Source: Pleurocapsa minor GSE-CHR-MK 17-07R (GTDB taxonomy: Bacteria > Chloroflexota > Anaerolineae > Aggregatilineales > Phototrophicaceae). From it: DNA of 64,000 nucleotides. The translations under genes and the position numbers were made by a program. Position 1 is the stretch's first letter. Each line of letters starts with the position of its first letter. The stretch lies in contig JAHHHY010000015.1 in assembly GCA_019359125.1 (NCBI GenBank), positions 1-64,000 of the forward strand, in the 5' to 3' direction. Shown piece after piece: positions 7,686 through 16,390 of the stretch. Under the pieces are notes generated by a model. The model searched no databases. It saw only the letters and a program-made list of their open reading frames with translations, and was not told the DNA's origin.

Positions 7686-10600
7686 AAGCCCTGCGCCTCC
7701 AGGTTGTCCAGGCGCGCCTGCACCTGTGCCGCGTCCCAGTTTTCGCTGCCGCCCAGCTCAAAATACAGGCGGTATTTATCGGCGGCGCGATCCATCTCAT
7801 CCAGATATTCGTAGTAGATGTCCCCTATGCGGCGGGCGACATACTGGCTTTCGGCCCACACCTCTTCGGCGTCCTGGAACGCGTCGAGCGCATCTTCGGC
7901 ATAGTCTTCGCCAGCCAGCAGGAAGGCCTCGCCCCGCGAGATATGCAGCGCGAACAGGTCAAACGGGTCGTCCTCATCGGCGGCGCGTGCATACGTCTCC
8001 GCCGCTTCCAGATACAGGCCTGCGCGCACCTGCGCCCCGCCCAGCTGCGCCAGCAGCAGGCTGAACTCATAGCTCGCGATGTCGGTGTCTTCGGCATACT
8101 GAATCGCCGCTTCCAGGTCATCGACAGCCAGCTGGTTATACGATGCATTGGCCGCGTCAGACAGCGCCAGCATCAGGCCGGTGATGCCGCGCCATTCCAG
8201 GATATCCGGGCGGTCATACACATAGCTGGTCGCCGTCGTGAAGGCCTCATGCGCGCCTTCCCAATCTTCCAGACCGAATTTTGCGCGGCCCAGGTTGAAA
8301 TACAGCTCGGCCACCAGTGGGTAATTCTCTACTGGCGGATCCTCGTTCAGATTTTCGGTCAGTTCTTCAAGTCCACTCACGGCCTGCCGGTAACGGCCAT
8401 TCTCCAGGTCGCTCATGGCGCTGCGGAAGCGGCTCGTCAGCGCGCGCGGCAGCCTCGCCAGCGAGACATCGGGCGACTGCGGCGTGATGCGGCGTTCCTC
8501 GCCCTGCAAATACCACTGGAAATGCGAGGCGGCCACGTCCTGCGAGTTGTAGGTCAGGCTGGGGTCTATTTCGCCCATGATTTCGGCCAGGCGCTGCTCG
8601 ATGCGCTGCAGCTCTGAATCACCGCCCAGGTCGACGTAAATCTGGTAATACACCTGCGCCGTGACCGAATCGCCCGCGTCGTCATAAATTTCACCCAGGC
8701 GGCGGAAGTAGTAGGGATTTTCGCCATCGAGTGAGGATGCCGTCAGCAGATCTTCGACAGCCCCTTCGGTCAGCCCGTCATTCAGGATGATGCGCGCCTC
8801 GGCACGCGACGCATACACGCTGGCGTCTTCCAGTCCCTCGTCGATGGCCGCAGTGAAGTCACTTTCGGCTGACGCGAAATCGCCCAGCTGCTCATAGGTA
8901 TAGCCGCGCTCGGCATGGGTCCAGGCATTGTCGACATTTTCATCGCCGGAATCATGCGCCAGCGTGTACGACTCGACCGCCGCTTCCAGATTGCCCAGCG
9001 AGAGATACGAGCGCGCTGTAATCAGGTGGGCGACGCCGTCATTTGGATTACCAGCCAGCGCGTTGGCCATATCGTTAATGGCATCAGTGTAGTTTTCAAG
9101 CTGATAATTGACCTGGCCACGGGCATTCCACACATCCAGCCGGCTGGGGTCGCGGCCGGCGGCATAACTCAGGTCTTCGAGAGCAGATTCAGGATCATCC
9201 AGCGACCAGCTTGCCATAGCGCGCTGGAAATACAGCTCGGCGGTCACGTTGTCGTTGTATTCGCCGTCTTCGATGGCGCGCGTCAGTTCTTCGCGTGCCT
9301 GTTCCCAGTCGCCGTTACCCATCAGCCTGATGGCTGTCTCGTATGAGCTGGCCGCTGTCTGCGACACAAAGGCCGTGTCATTGGCGGCCGGGGTATTGGC
9401 CAGCGCGACGACATCCGGGGTCGGTTCCTGCGTGGGCTCGGTCGTCGGCTCATTTGTTGGCGTCGCGCTGGGTTCGTCTGTCGGTTCGTCCGTGGGCGTG
9501 GAGGTGGGCACGTCGGTCGGCGGATTCAGCGGATCAGGGTCTTCACCGTCCAGCGTGCCATCGCCGTCACTGTCAATCACCAGCGGATTCGTGCGCAGCA
9601 CCGAGACTTCTTCGCCATCTGCCAGTCCGTCATCGTCGGTATCGGCCACGGATGGGTCTGTGCCCGTGCGCAGTTCCTGCGCGTCGTTCAGGCCATCGTC
9701 GTCGCTGTCCAGCGTCGCCGGGTCGACAGTAGGCTCAATGGTGGGCTGGGCAGCCAGCGTCGCGGCGGCGTCAGTGGCGACAGACGCGACTTGTGTGCTG
9801 GTCAGGTTGGCGGACAGCGCCAGCGCGATCTGCGCTTCAGCGGTCTGCGTCTGCTGGGCCTGTTCCTGACTGGCCCCGCTCAGCAGCGCGATCACGACCA
9901 CAATCAGCACGATGGCGGCCACTGCGCCGCCCAGCACCAGCGGCAGCGATGAACGTTTCGGCTGCTCTACCACGACGGGCGTGGTCTGCTGCGGGCTGCG
10001 CGTCGCGCCTGCGCCTTGTCCGCCCAGGGCTGTCGCGTTGCCAGACTGTTTCGCGGTCGGGGTGGGGCTGTTGGCGGGTGTGGTGCGCTGATTCACATCT
10101 GCCGGGGTGGCGGCTGGCAGCGCGGACGCAGGGGCGCTGACGGCTGATGCGGGTGTGCCGTTGACTGCGGCGGAAAATGCGTTGGCGAAATCCCCGCACG
10201 ACGGATAGCGTTCTTCCGGCAGCTTGGACAGCCCGCGTTCGACGACCGCGCTGATCGCCTGGGGAATCCCCTCGCGGCGGATGAACAGCGGCGTCGGCGG
10301 CTGCGTCAGATGCCCGTGCATCATCGAGTACGGCGTGTCGCCCTCAAACGGCGGCGTGCCGCTGAGGAGCTGATAGATCATCGCCGCCAGCGCATACTGG
10401 TCGGTCGCCTGCGAGATGCGGTCTTTTTCGTTCTTCCACTGCTCGGGCGCCATATAGGCGGGCGTGCCCACGAACGTGTTGTCGCTGGTGAGCTGGGTGG
10501 TGCTCTGCACCAGCTTGGCGATGCCGAAGTCCACCAGGTACGCGCTCTTGCGCTGGTCGAACATCACATTGCTGGGCTTGATATCGCGGTGCACGACGCC

Positions 10601-10996
10601 GCGGCTGTGCGCATAGTCTAGCGCATCGCATAGCTGGCGCAGCAGGCTGTTGATTTCGTCCAGCCCCAGCGGCGGCAGCTTGACCAGCCGGTCGGTCAGC
10701 GAGCCGCCGGTCAGCAGGCGCATGACGACATAGCTGATGTCGTGGTCCACGCCGAAGTCGTAGACCGGCACGATGTGCGGATGCTCCAGCGAGGCGGCTG
10801 TCTTGGCCTCGCGGTTGAAACGCTCCAGATAATTGGCCTCAGACGCCAGCGCGGGCGGCAGCACTTTCACCGCCACCTCGCGCCCCAGGTCAGACTGGAA
10901 GCCTTTATAGACAGCGCCCATGCCGCCGCGATTGAGCATCGCGCGCAGCTCATATTTGCCCAGCGTTCTTCCTGTGAGATTCTGCAGTTCATTCAT
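7682..10996 (-). CDS. Hanks-type Ser/Thr kinase with thrombospondin-3 and TPR repeats
   Basis: A 1104-residue receptor-like kinase. The cytoplasmic kinase domain (about 14-275) is complete: glycine loop NRGGMGAVY, K44 in VAVKV, HRD at 136-138, DFG at 156-158 and APE in YMAPEQW, so it should be active. After a Pro/Thr-rich linker comes one membrane helix (about 351-373). Outside lie calcium-binding thrombospondin type-3 repeats (about 429-490; DSDDDGLNDAQE, DTDDDGLADGEE, DSDGDGTLDGED), a Thr/Pro/Glu linker, and then roughly 550 residues of TPR repeats to the C-terminus. It heads an operon with three glycosyltransferases, which suggests it senses or regulates surface glycan assembly. A PP2C phosphatase gene is present at 28205. 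Confidence 0.92.
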   Translation of the reverse strand: MNELQNLTGRTLGKYELRAMLNRGGMGAVYKGFQSDLGREVAVKVLPPALASEANYLERFNREAKTAASLEHPHIVPVYDFGVDHDISYVVMRLLTGGSLTDRLVKLPPLGLDEINSLLRQLCDALDYAHSRGVVHRDIKPSNVMFDQRKSAYLVDFGIAKLVQSTTQLTSDNTFVGTPAYMAPEQWKNEKDRISQATDQYALAAMIYQLLSGTPPFEGDTPYSMMHGHLTQPPTPLFIRREGIPQAISAVVERGLSKLPEERYPSCGDFANAFSAAVNGTPASAVSAPASALPAATPADVNQRTTPANSPTPTAKQSGNATALGGQGAGATRSPQQTTPVVVEQPKRSSLPLVLGGAVAAIVLIVVVIALLSGASQEQAQQTQTAEAQIALALSANLTSTQVASVATDAAATLAAQPTIEPTVDPATLDSDDDGLNDAQELRTGTDPSVADTDDDGLADGEEVSVLRTNPLVIDSDGDGTLDGEDPDPLNPPTDVPTSTPTDEPTDEPSATPTNEPTTEPTQEPTPDVVALANTPAANDTAFVSQTAASSYETAIRLMGNGDWEQAREELTRAIEDGEYNDNVTAELYFQRAMASWSLDDPESALEDLSYAAGRDPSRLDVWNARGQVNYQLENYTDAINDMANALAGNPNDGVAHLITARSYLSLGNLEAAVESYTLAHDSGDENVDNAWTHAERGYTYEQLGDFASAESDFTAAIDEGLEDASVYASRAEARIILNDGLTEGAVEDLLTASSLDGENPYYFRRLGEIYDDAGDSVTAQVYYQIYVDLGGDSELQRIEQRLAEIMGEIDPSLTYNSQDVAASHFQWYLQGEERRITPQSPDVSLARLPRALTSRFRSAMSDLENGRYRQAVSGLEELTENLNEDPPVENYPLVAELYFNLGRAKFGLEDWEGAHEAFTTATSYVYDRPDILEWRGITGLMLALSDAANASYNQLAVDDLEAAIQYAEDTDIASYEFSLLLAQLGGAQVRAGLYLEAAETYARAADEDDPFDLFALHISRGEAFLLAGEDYAEDALDAFQDAEEVWAESQYVARRIGDIYYEYLDEMDRAADKYRLYFELGGSENWDAAQVQARLDNLEAQGF

Positions 10997-11051
10997 GTGC
11001 GCGCGCTGCTCGTTTCTGCGCTAAAGTGCGATGCGTGCTGCCGGGTTGTGG

Positions 11052-12491
11052 CTAGATGACTGGCGGTGTCGCTGTACCTATAAAGTAGATGATAAATGCC
11101 ACCGCCGCAAACAGCGCGCCCAGCCCGACCAGCATGGTGCGGCGCTCGTCGGCTGGCGCGGATTGCTGCGACGCATCAGGCTGGAAGCTGCCCAGGAAGA
11201 CGCCGATTTTCGCACCCAGCCAGCCCGTGCCCAGCGCGAAAATCAGCGTGCCCACAATCATGGCGGGCAGGGTGTCGGCGTTCAGGCGCGGATAGATAAT
11301 CAGCGTCGGGATCAGCGGGATCGAGATGACGCACATGGCGATGCCCGCGCCCAGGTTGGCCAGCACCAGCGAGCTGGTCTGGCTGGCCTGTTTGTAGCGC
11401 AGCGCATACACAACATCCAGCGCGATCAGCGGCGTCACTGACAGGATATGCGCGGTGGCCGACATGCCATACTCGCCGGAGCCGAACACGTTCAGCACGA
11501 CCTGGCGCAGCAGCAGCGCGCCCACGCCGACGACCGTGCCGGTGCCGATGCGGCGGGTGGTCTGAATCGCCACCTGCCCAATCAGGATGGTGCACATGAT
11601 GACGACGACCGGGAAAATCCATTCCGGGCGGCTCCAGAAGCCGTTAGGGCTGCTGCTGCCCAGCCCGGCCAGGCTGTCGATGCCATCCCATTCCAGCGTG
11701 AACACCTGAAACTGCACCATCAGCGCCATCATCAGGAACAGGAAGGCGATGATTTCGCGCCAGCCCAGCCCGCCCATAAATTGCCAAGAGTCGCGTTTCA
11801 CCAGGCTGAGCTGCACCGCCGCGCCCGACAGCATGATGATGCCCATGCCGATCGCCAGCGACAGGTGCGGCAGGCTCCACGCGGTGATATCCAGGCCATA
11901 AATGCGATGCCAGATCGGGTCAATTGGCGCGGTGAGGGCCATATAACCACAGGCCAGCGTCAGGATGCCCAGTTGGGGCTCGCGGCGGAAACGCTGGCGC
12001 AGCGAGCCACGCCCGCGCATCACGACCAGGATGCCGCCAAACGCGAACAGCGCCATCAGGCCGATGGAGCCGTACATCATCAGATGCGGCCGCCACCAGA
12101 AATCGTCAATCACATCGCCCACGCCAAACTGGCGGTGCCAGTTTTCGTCCCAGCTCAGGCCGACCAGGAACAGCATCCCGGCGATCAGCGTGAGCACGAT
12201 GACGAGCTGTTTGGCTGCCTGTGCGCCGGCTGCCGCCTTCACGCGCTGGTTGGCCGGCATCGGGCTGAGATACAGATACCAGGTCAGGCCGCCAAAGCCG
12301 AGCAGAATGGCGATTAGCACGCCGACACCGATGGCGAACAGGGGCCCCGGCGTGGCGGTGCCGCCCCAGTGCACGAGTGCCAGCAGCACGCCAATGATTC
12401 CCAACAGCGCCAGTACCGCCTTCATGACGCCCGTCCTGCTGACGCTGCTCTCCTGCGAAGGCGGCGTCACCGTCTGGTTTAACGTAGTCAT
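11052..12491 (-). CDS. Multi-pass membrane protein with duplicated DxxWHR...PHL motif
   Basis: Function not recognised. The 479-residue product has about eleven hydrophobic segments and a short hydrophilic N-terminus. A motif occurs twice: DENWHR at 115-120 followed by WWRPHL at 132-137, and DPIWHR at 191-196 followed by WSLPHL at 205-210. Each copy sits at the mouth of a membrane helix. Paired histidines repeated in this way suggest a metal, haem or quinone site in an internally duplicated bundle, but that is inference. It is read leftward, divergent from the methyltransferase at 12613, and ends 55 bases before the start of the big kinase gene. Confidence 0.72.
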   Translation of the reverse strand: MTTLNQTVTPPSQESSVSRTGVMKAVLALLGIIGVLLALVHWGGTATPGPLFAIGVGVLIAILLGFGGLTWYLYLSPMPANQRVKAAAGAQAAKQLVIVLTLIAGMLFLVGLSWDENWHRQFGVGDVIDDFWWRPHLMMYGSIGLMALFAFGGILVVMRGRGSLRQRFRREPQLGILTLACGYMALTAPIDPIWHRIYGLDITAWSLPHLSLAIGMGIIMLSGAAVQLSLVKRDSWQFMGGLGWREIIAFLFLMMALMVQFQVFTLEWDGIDSLAGLGSSSPNGFWSRPEWIFPVVVIMCTILIGQVAIQTTRRIGTGTVVGVGALLLRQVVLNVFGSGEYGMSATAHILSVTPLIALDVVYALRYKQASQTSSLVLANLGAGIAMCVISIPLIPTLIIYPRLNADTLPAMIVGTLIFALGTGWLGAKIGVFLGSFQPDASQQSAPADERRTMLVGLGALFAAVAFIIYFIGTATPPVI

Positions 12492-12612
12492 CTGGTTCCT
12501 CTGAAACTCGTTTTGCTGAGGCGTTTTCCCTGCGCTGATGCTTCCCTGCTTGATGAGAAGCGGCGCATTGGAGTATCATTCATGACTATAGCACGCACTG
12601 TAGTGAGATTCG

Positions 12613-13428
12613 ATGCAAAAACGAAATGAACCGCAGCAGGCTGTGTCGTCGTCGCTGTACGATGAGGCCTATTTCCGCACCGCCTGCGAAGGATACGACG
12701 AATTCAATACCAGCGAAGGCCAGCAGCTGTCCCGACGGCTGGCATCCGCTTTCTCCCTGGCGAAGGTCGAGCCGGGCATGACCATCCTCGATGTGGGCTG
12801 TGGCCGTGGCGAGATTTTGCGCCACGCGGCCGCGCGCGGCGCGGATGCGTTTGGTATCGACTACGCGCTGGTGGCGGTCAATATGTCGCAGCAGGTCGTC
12901 GAGGGCATCGACGGCACCGCGCCCGGCAAGACCGATGTCGCCCAGGCTGACGCCAAGCAGCTCCCGTTCCCCGATCGGTTTTTCGACCGCGTGCTGATGT
13001 TCGACGTGGTCGAGCACTTGCACCCGTGGGAGCTGGATGTCGCGCTCAAAGAAGTCAATCGTGTGCTGAAAGACGATGGCCTGTTCATCGTGCACACGGC
13101 CCCTAACGTGTGGTATGACAAGTATGCCTACCCGGTGGTGCGCGCTATCCGCACCGCGATGGGCCAGGGCGCCAAATACCCCAAAAACCCGCGCAACTTC
13201 CTGGTTGAAGTCAACGAGCATGTGCATGTCAACGAACAGAGCATGTGGAGCATGCGGCGCACGCTGGGCAGGGCCGGTTTCCGCGGCAAGGTGTGGCTGG
13301 AAAGCCCGCCCCAGCATGGCGGGGAAGGTGTCGTGATCGACAACCTGCGCGGCTTCCTGTTCAAGACGCCGCCGCTGCGCTGGTTTTTTGAGCGTGAAGT
13401 CTTCGCTGTGGTGAGCAAGGCGCGCTGA
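12613..13428 (+). CDS. Class I SAM-dependent methyltransferase
   Basis: A 271-residue enzyme with the Rossmann SAM site as motif I (ILDVGCGRGEILRHAAARGA, about residues 57-76) and the acidic partner in FGIDYA. Post-motif II reads RVLMFDVVEHLHPWELD. The VEHL and LKDDGLFIVHTAPN pattern is common in methyltransferases acting on small molecules, lipids or glycans. The substrate cannot be assigned. It stands alone in its orientation, 38 bases before the sortase gene, and may share its transcript. Confidence 0.85.
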   Translation: MQKRNEPQQAVSSSLYDEAYFRTACEGYDEFNTSEGQQLSRRLASAFSLAKVEPGMTILDVGCGRGEILRHAAARGADAFGIDYALVAVNMSQQVVEGIDGTAPGKTDVAQADAKQLPFPDRFFDRVLMFDVVEHLHPWELDVALKEVNRVLKDDGLFIVHTAPNVWYDKYAYPVVRAIRTAMGQGAKYPKNPRNFLVEVNEHVHVNEQSMWSMRRTLGRAGFRGKVWLESPPQHGGEGVVIDNLRGFLFKTPPLRWFFEREVFAVVSKAR

Positions 13429-13465
13429 TCGTCCAGATAGGTCCCTGCAAAAAGAGGTCGCCGCT

Positions 13466-14578
13466 GTGCGTGACAAACGTTCTCCCGAAGAATTAAGTGT
13501 AGAAGAACTGGAGCGTCTGCTGGCGCAGAAGCGCCTGGAGGCGCGCCAGGCCGCGCAGAACCGTGCCCAGCGCAGCGGACGCGGTGTGGTGGAGATTGAC
13601 GGGGAGGGCGATTATGCCCCGGAATCCCCGGCCAACACCGGCAAGACCGTGCCCGCGCTGGAGGCGCTGCTTCAGCAGACGCAGGGCGATATGCCCGCCC
13701 CGCTGATGGCTGCCGGTATGTCGTCAACCGCGGTCGCACGCGAGGCCGCCTTTGAAGAAGCGCCGCCCCCGCCGCCCAGGCCGCGCGCGCCTCGTCCGGG
13801 CGCAACCGCTGCGCAGGTTCAGGCGTCTGCACCCGCCAAGCCGCGCAAAAAGCGCAGTCGCTGGTACGACGCGCTGCTGACGCTGATCGAAATCGCCGCC
13901 GTGCTGGGCCTGGTGCTGATCGGCTATCAGTTATTCACGCAGACACGCACGCTGGAGCAGGAAACCGCCAACGCGCAGGAACTGTTTGAAGAACAGCGCC
14001 GCGCCGGTATTCCCACCTTACAGCCCACGCCCAGCCTGAGCCTGGAAAATGCTGTGCTGCCCGGCGGCCATATCGTGACCGAATCCGGCCAGCTGCTGTT
14101 CAACTATGACGAAGTGCCAGCGCACCTGCTGCCGCTGGTCGAAAGCCAGTGGATCCGGCCGGTGGTGGCGCGCCCGCAGCCCACCAACGAAACCGCCGTC
14201 AGCCTGATTATCCCGCGGCTGGAGATTAATCAGACGATCGTGCAGGGGGTGGACCTGGAGGCGCTGCGCCAGGGCGTCGGCCAGCTGGTCAACGGGGCAG
14301 ACCCCGGCGACGATGTGGGCAATGTGGTGCTGGCCGCGCACAACGACGTGTATGGTGAGCTGTTCCGCCATCTGGATCAGCTTCAGGCCGGCGACAACTT
14401 CCAGATTCAGACGCAGACGACCACCTATACCTACGAAATCACCGACATCTTCACGGTCGCGCCGAACGATGTCAGCGTGCTGGCCACCCGTGGTGGCGCG
14501 ACGGCGACGCTGATTTCGTGCTATCCGTACCGTGTGAACACCGAACGCATCATCGTGTATGCCAATCGTATCGCCTAA
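13466..14578 (+). CDS. Sortase (class D/E-like cysteine transpeptidase)
   Basis: Sortases cleave a C-terminal sorting signal and join the protein to a wall or pilus nucleophile. The 370-residue product has a long charged and proline-rich cytoplasmic N-terminus, one membrane helix at about 140-155, and a C-terminal sortase barrel. The triad is visible: H292 in VVLAAHNDVYGE, C352 in TLISCYPY and R361 in VNTER. The start is a GTG at 13466 preceded by AGAGG. No protein with an obvious LPxTG-type sorting signal was seen in this window, so the substrates lie elsewhere. The extended cytoplasmic region is unusual for the family. Confidence 0.88.
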   Translation: MRDKRSPEELSVEELERLLAQKRLEARQAAQNRAQRSGRGVVEIDGEGDYAPESPANTGKTVPALEALLQQTQGDMPAPLMAAGMSSTAVAREAAFEEAPPPPPRPRAPRPGATAAQVQASAPAKPRKKRSRWYDALLTLIEIAAVLGLVLIGYQLFTQTRTLEQETANAQELFEEQRRAGIPTLQPTPSLSLENAVLPGGHIVTESGQLLFNYDEVPAHLLPLVESQWIRPVVARPQPTNETAVSLIIPRLEINQTIVQGVDLEALRQGVGQLVNGADPGDDVGNVVLAAHNDVYGELFRHLDQLQAGDNFQIQTQTTTYTYEITDIFTVAPNDVSVLATRGGATATLISCYPYRVNTERIIVYANRIA

Positions 14579-14587
14579 GGGATTGTT

Positions 14588-14926
14588 ATGACCGACCAGC
14601 CGCCACGCCGCCGTTCTGCCAGCGAACGCCGCGCCGCCAAAAAGAATGAAAAACCCGGCATCACCAATCCGTATACGATCCTGTCTGCGGCCGAACGCCG
14701 TGACCGCGACCGGCTGATGGCGGGCAAGGTGCGCGCTAAAGCCATAACGACAAAACTCAGTGCCGAGGAAATTGCCGAGCTGCTGCACAACCCCACGCGC
14801 GAAGTCACGATTGATGACCTGAAGCGTGACTATCAGCATGTGATCAGCGACACGCGCGGCATGTTCCTGCTGGCTGGCGGGCTGGTCGTGCTGGAAATTG
14901 CCCTCGCGCTGCTGCTGCCGCGCTAG
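14588..14926 (+). CDS. Small C-terminally anchored membrane protein, unknown function
   Basis: A 112-residue protein, not recognised. The first 90 residues are highly charged and predicted helical (RRRSASERRAAKKNEK at the start, then a basic helical region). A single hydrophobic helix (MFLLAGGLVVLEIALALLL) ends the chain, giving a tail-anchored topology. It begins nine bases after the sortase stop and is followed within 20 bases by the Crp/Fnr gene, so the three are probably co-transcribed. It may assist or tether sortase-related machinery, but nothing in the sequence shows this. Confidence 0.7.
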   Translation: MTDQPPRRRSASERRAAKKNEKPGITNPYTILSAAERRDRDRLMAGKVRAKAITTKLSAEEIAELLHNPTREVTIDDLKRDYQHVISDTRGMFLLAGGLVVLEIALALLLPR

Positions 14927-14945
14927 ATTTTCGCAGGGACGGTAC

Positions 14946-15659
14946 GTGTTGGCCGTGCAAGTCATCAACTGGTCGCAACTGGAATTATTCACCGGGCTGG
15001 ATGCCGTGCAGCTCACGCCGGTGATCGCGTCGGCGCGCCGCCATGTGTATCCGGCTGGCTCATTTCTGTTCCGCGAGGGCGAGGCCAGCGCCGGTTATTT
15101 CGCACTGTCGGATGGCATGGTGCGCCTGTACCGCGCCAACCCGGAAGGCCGACTGCACACGCTCAGCCTGCTGCGCGCCCCGGCCGCCTTCAATGAAGTC
15201 GCGGCGGTGGATGGCGGCCCAAACCCGCTGAATGCCCTCGCGGTGACCGACTGTGTGGCCTTCACGCTGTCACATGGCAGCCTGCGCGCGCTGATGAGCA
15301 GCGAGTCGGTCGTGATGGGCAACGCGCTCAAAATCCTCGCGCATATCAACCGCGACACGCTGGAGCGCCTGGAAGACATGACCTTCCGCACGATTCCCGG
15401 CCGCCTGGCCAAGCTGTTCCTGCACCAGAGCGCGTATGGCCAGCACATCTGCGAGGCGCCCAGCCATCTTTCGCAGGAAGATATGGCCAGCATCCTGGGC
15501 ACGACCCGCGAGGTGGTGGGGCGTGCGCTGCGCAGCCTGATGACCGCCGGCCTGCTGCGCAAGCAGGGGCGTTATTACGCGGCCGCCGACCTCGATGGCC
15601 TGCTGACGCTGGCCGAGACCAACGAACTGCCGCAAAAGTTAACCTGTGTGAAAAAATAA
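14946..15659 (+). CDS. Crp/Fnr-family transcriptional regulator
   Basis: A 237-residue regulator with an N-terminal cyclic-nucleotide-binding-like barrel (about 10-130; FLFREGEASAGYFALSDGMV) and a C-terminal winged helix at about 165-220, with recognition helix ILGTTREVVGRALRSL. There is no N-terminal cysteine cluster, so it is not an iron-sulfur FNR. The effector is unknown. The GTG at 14946 was chosen because AGGGA lies upstream; earlier codons overlap the preceding gene in another frame. The ferredoxin gene 177 bases downstream is a possible target. Confidence 0.88.
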   Translation: MLAVQVINWSQLELFTGLDAVQLTPVIASARRHVYPAGSFLFREGEASAGYFALSDGMVRLYRANPEGRLHTLSLLRAPAAFNEVAAVDGGPNPLNALAVTDCVAFTLSHGSLRALMSSESVVMGNALKILAHINRDTLERLEDMTFRTIPGRLAKLFLHQSAYGQHICEAPSHLSQEDMASILGTTREVVGRALRSLMTAGLLRKQGRYYAAADLDGLLTLAETNELPQKLTCVKK

Positions 15660-15756
15660 GCAACCCGGGTGAAACACTCATCCTGCGCAGGCTAAATCTG
15701 ATCTTCAAATCCAACAAAAGTTCCAGACACACGGGTTAACGCGTGTTACACTCACG

Positions 15757-15765
15757 TGATATGAT
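15757..15765 (+). promoter_or_regulatory. Extended -10 promoter candidate for ferredoxin gene
   Basis: TGA-TATGAT is an extended -10 element 72 bases before the ferredoxin start. The -35 region is weak (TTAACG at spacing 18), as is usual when an extended -10 is present. The upstream flank holds an imperfect ACACGGGTTAAC-type dyad that a Crp/Fnr protein could use; no consensus site is evident. Confidence 0.4.
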
Positions 15766-15836
15766 GCCAGCAAAGTTTCATGCTCGCGGCAACGTGAGCG
15801 GCATTGTCCGATAATGATTCATATGGAGTACTGCTC

Positions 15837-16184
15837 ATGACCCATATTATCACCAGCCTGTGTCTGCGCGACGGCGCCTGCGTGCAGGTGTGCCCGGTAG
15901 AATGCATTGTCCCCGGCCAGCCGGAAAACGAATGGCCCTGGTATTTTATCGATCCGGATACCTGCATCGACTGCGGCGCATGCGTGCCGGAATGCCCGTT
16001 TGAAGCGATCTTCATCCAGGAAGAAGTGCCGGCGTCGTACACCATGGCGGCTGGCCAGAAGCGCATCCCGTTTGACAGCAAGGTAGAAGTGGCCTCTGCT
16101 GGCGGCGAAGTGATCGACCTGACCATCGACATCCAGCCGAACTACGATTTCTTCGCCAAGGGCCCCGGCTACGACGCGCTGTAA
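15837..16184 (+). CDS. 7Fe-type (3Fe-4S / 4Fe-4S) ferredoxin
   Basis: A 115-residue electron carrier with two cluster motifs. The C-terminal one is complete (CIDCGACVPECP, 4Fe-4S). The N-terminal one lacks the middle cysteine (CLRDGACVQVCPVEC: C-x5-C-x3-CP), the pattern of a 3Fe-4S site, so this is a 7Fe ferredoxin rather than a 2[4Fe-4S] one. The 45-residue C-terminal extension is typical of bacterial 7Fe proteins. ATG 15837 has GGAG eight bases upstream. A strong terminator follows at 16207, so it is probably monocistronic. The partner enzyme is not identifiable. Confidence 0.93.
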   Translation: MTHIITSLCLRDGACVQVCPVECIVPGQPENEWPWYFIDPDTCIDCGACVPECPFEAIFIQEEVPASYTMAAGQKRIPFDSKVEVASAGGEVIDLTIDIQPNYDFFAKGPGYDAL

Positions 16185-16206
16185 ATCGTCCCGTTCATGA
16201 CATGAC

Positions 16207-16240
16207 AAAGGCCGCCCCGGTATCCGGGGCGGCCTTTTTT
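16207..16240 (+). terminator. Rho-independent terminator after ferredoxin
   Basis: A GC-rich perfect stem (GGCCGCCCCGG / CCGGGGCGGCC) with a three-base loop, followed by TTTTTT. It lies 23 bases after the ferredoxin stop. Confidence 0.92.
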
Positions 16241-16288
16241 GTTGCGGGCGAGTATGAACATACACAGTAGTTGGTCTGAAAAGCACCA

Positions 16289-16308
16289 GGGCGCGTCGCG
16301 ACGCGCCC
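16289..16308. repeat. Solo GGGCGCGTCG palindrome
   Basis: A single copy of the 20-bp perfect palindrome GGGCGCGTCGCGACGCGCCC. The same palindrome forms both ends of the elements at 33030-33169 and 62893-63025. Here only one end is present, in the gap between the ferredoxin and L,D-transpeptidase genes. Confidence 0.75.
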
Positions 16309-16390
16309 GCGGGCCACCCAGCCCACGCCTACAAAAAACGGACGCCCCATGGGAGCGTCCGCCTGAAAATGTTGCTGTTGGTGCGGCTGT

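Noticed and set aside
13466-14578. LPxTG sorting substrates for the sortase in this window
   Set aside because: None of the exported proteins ends with an LPxTG-type motif, hydrophobic helix and basic tail.
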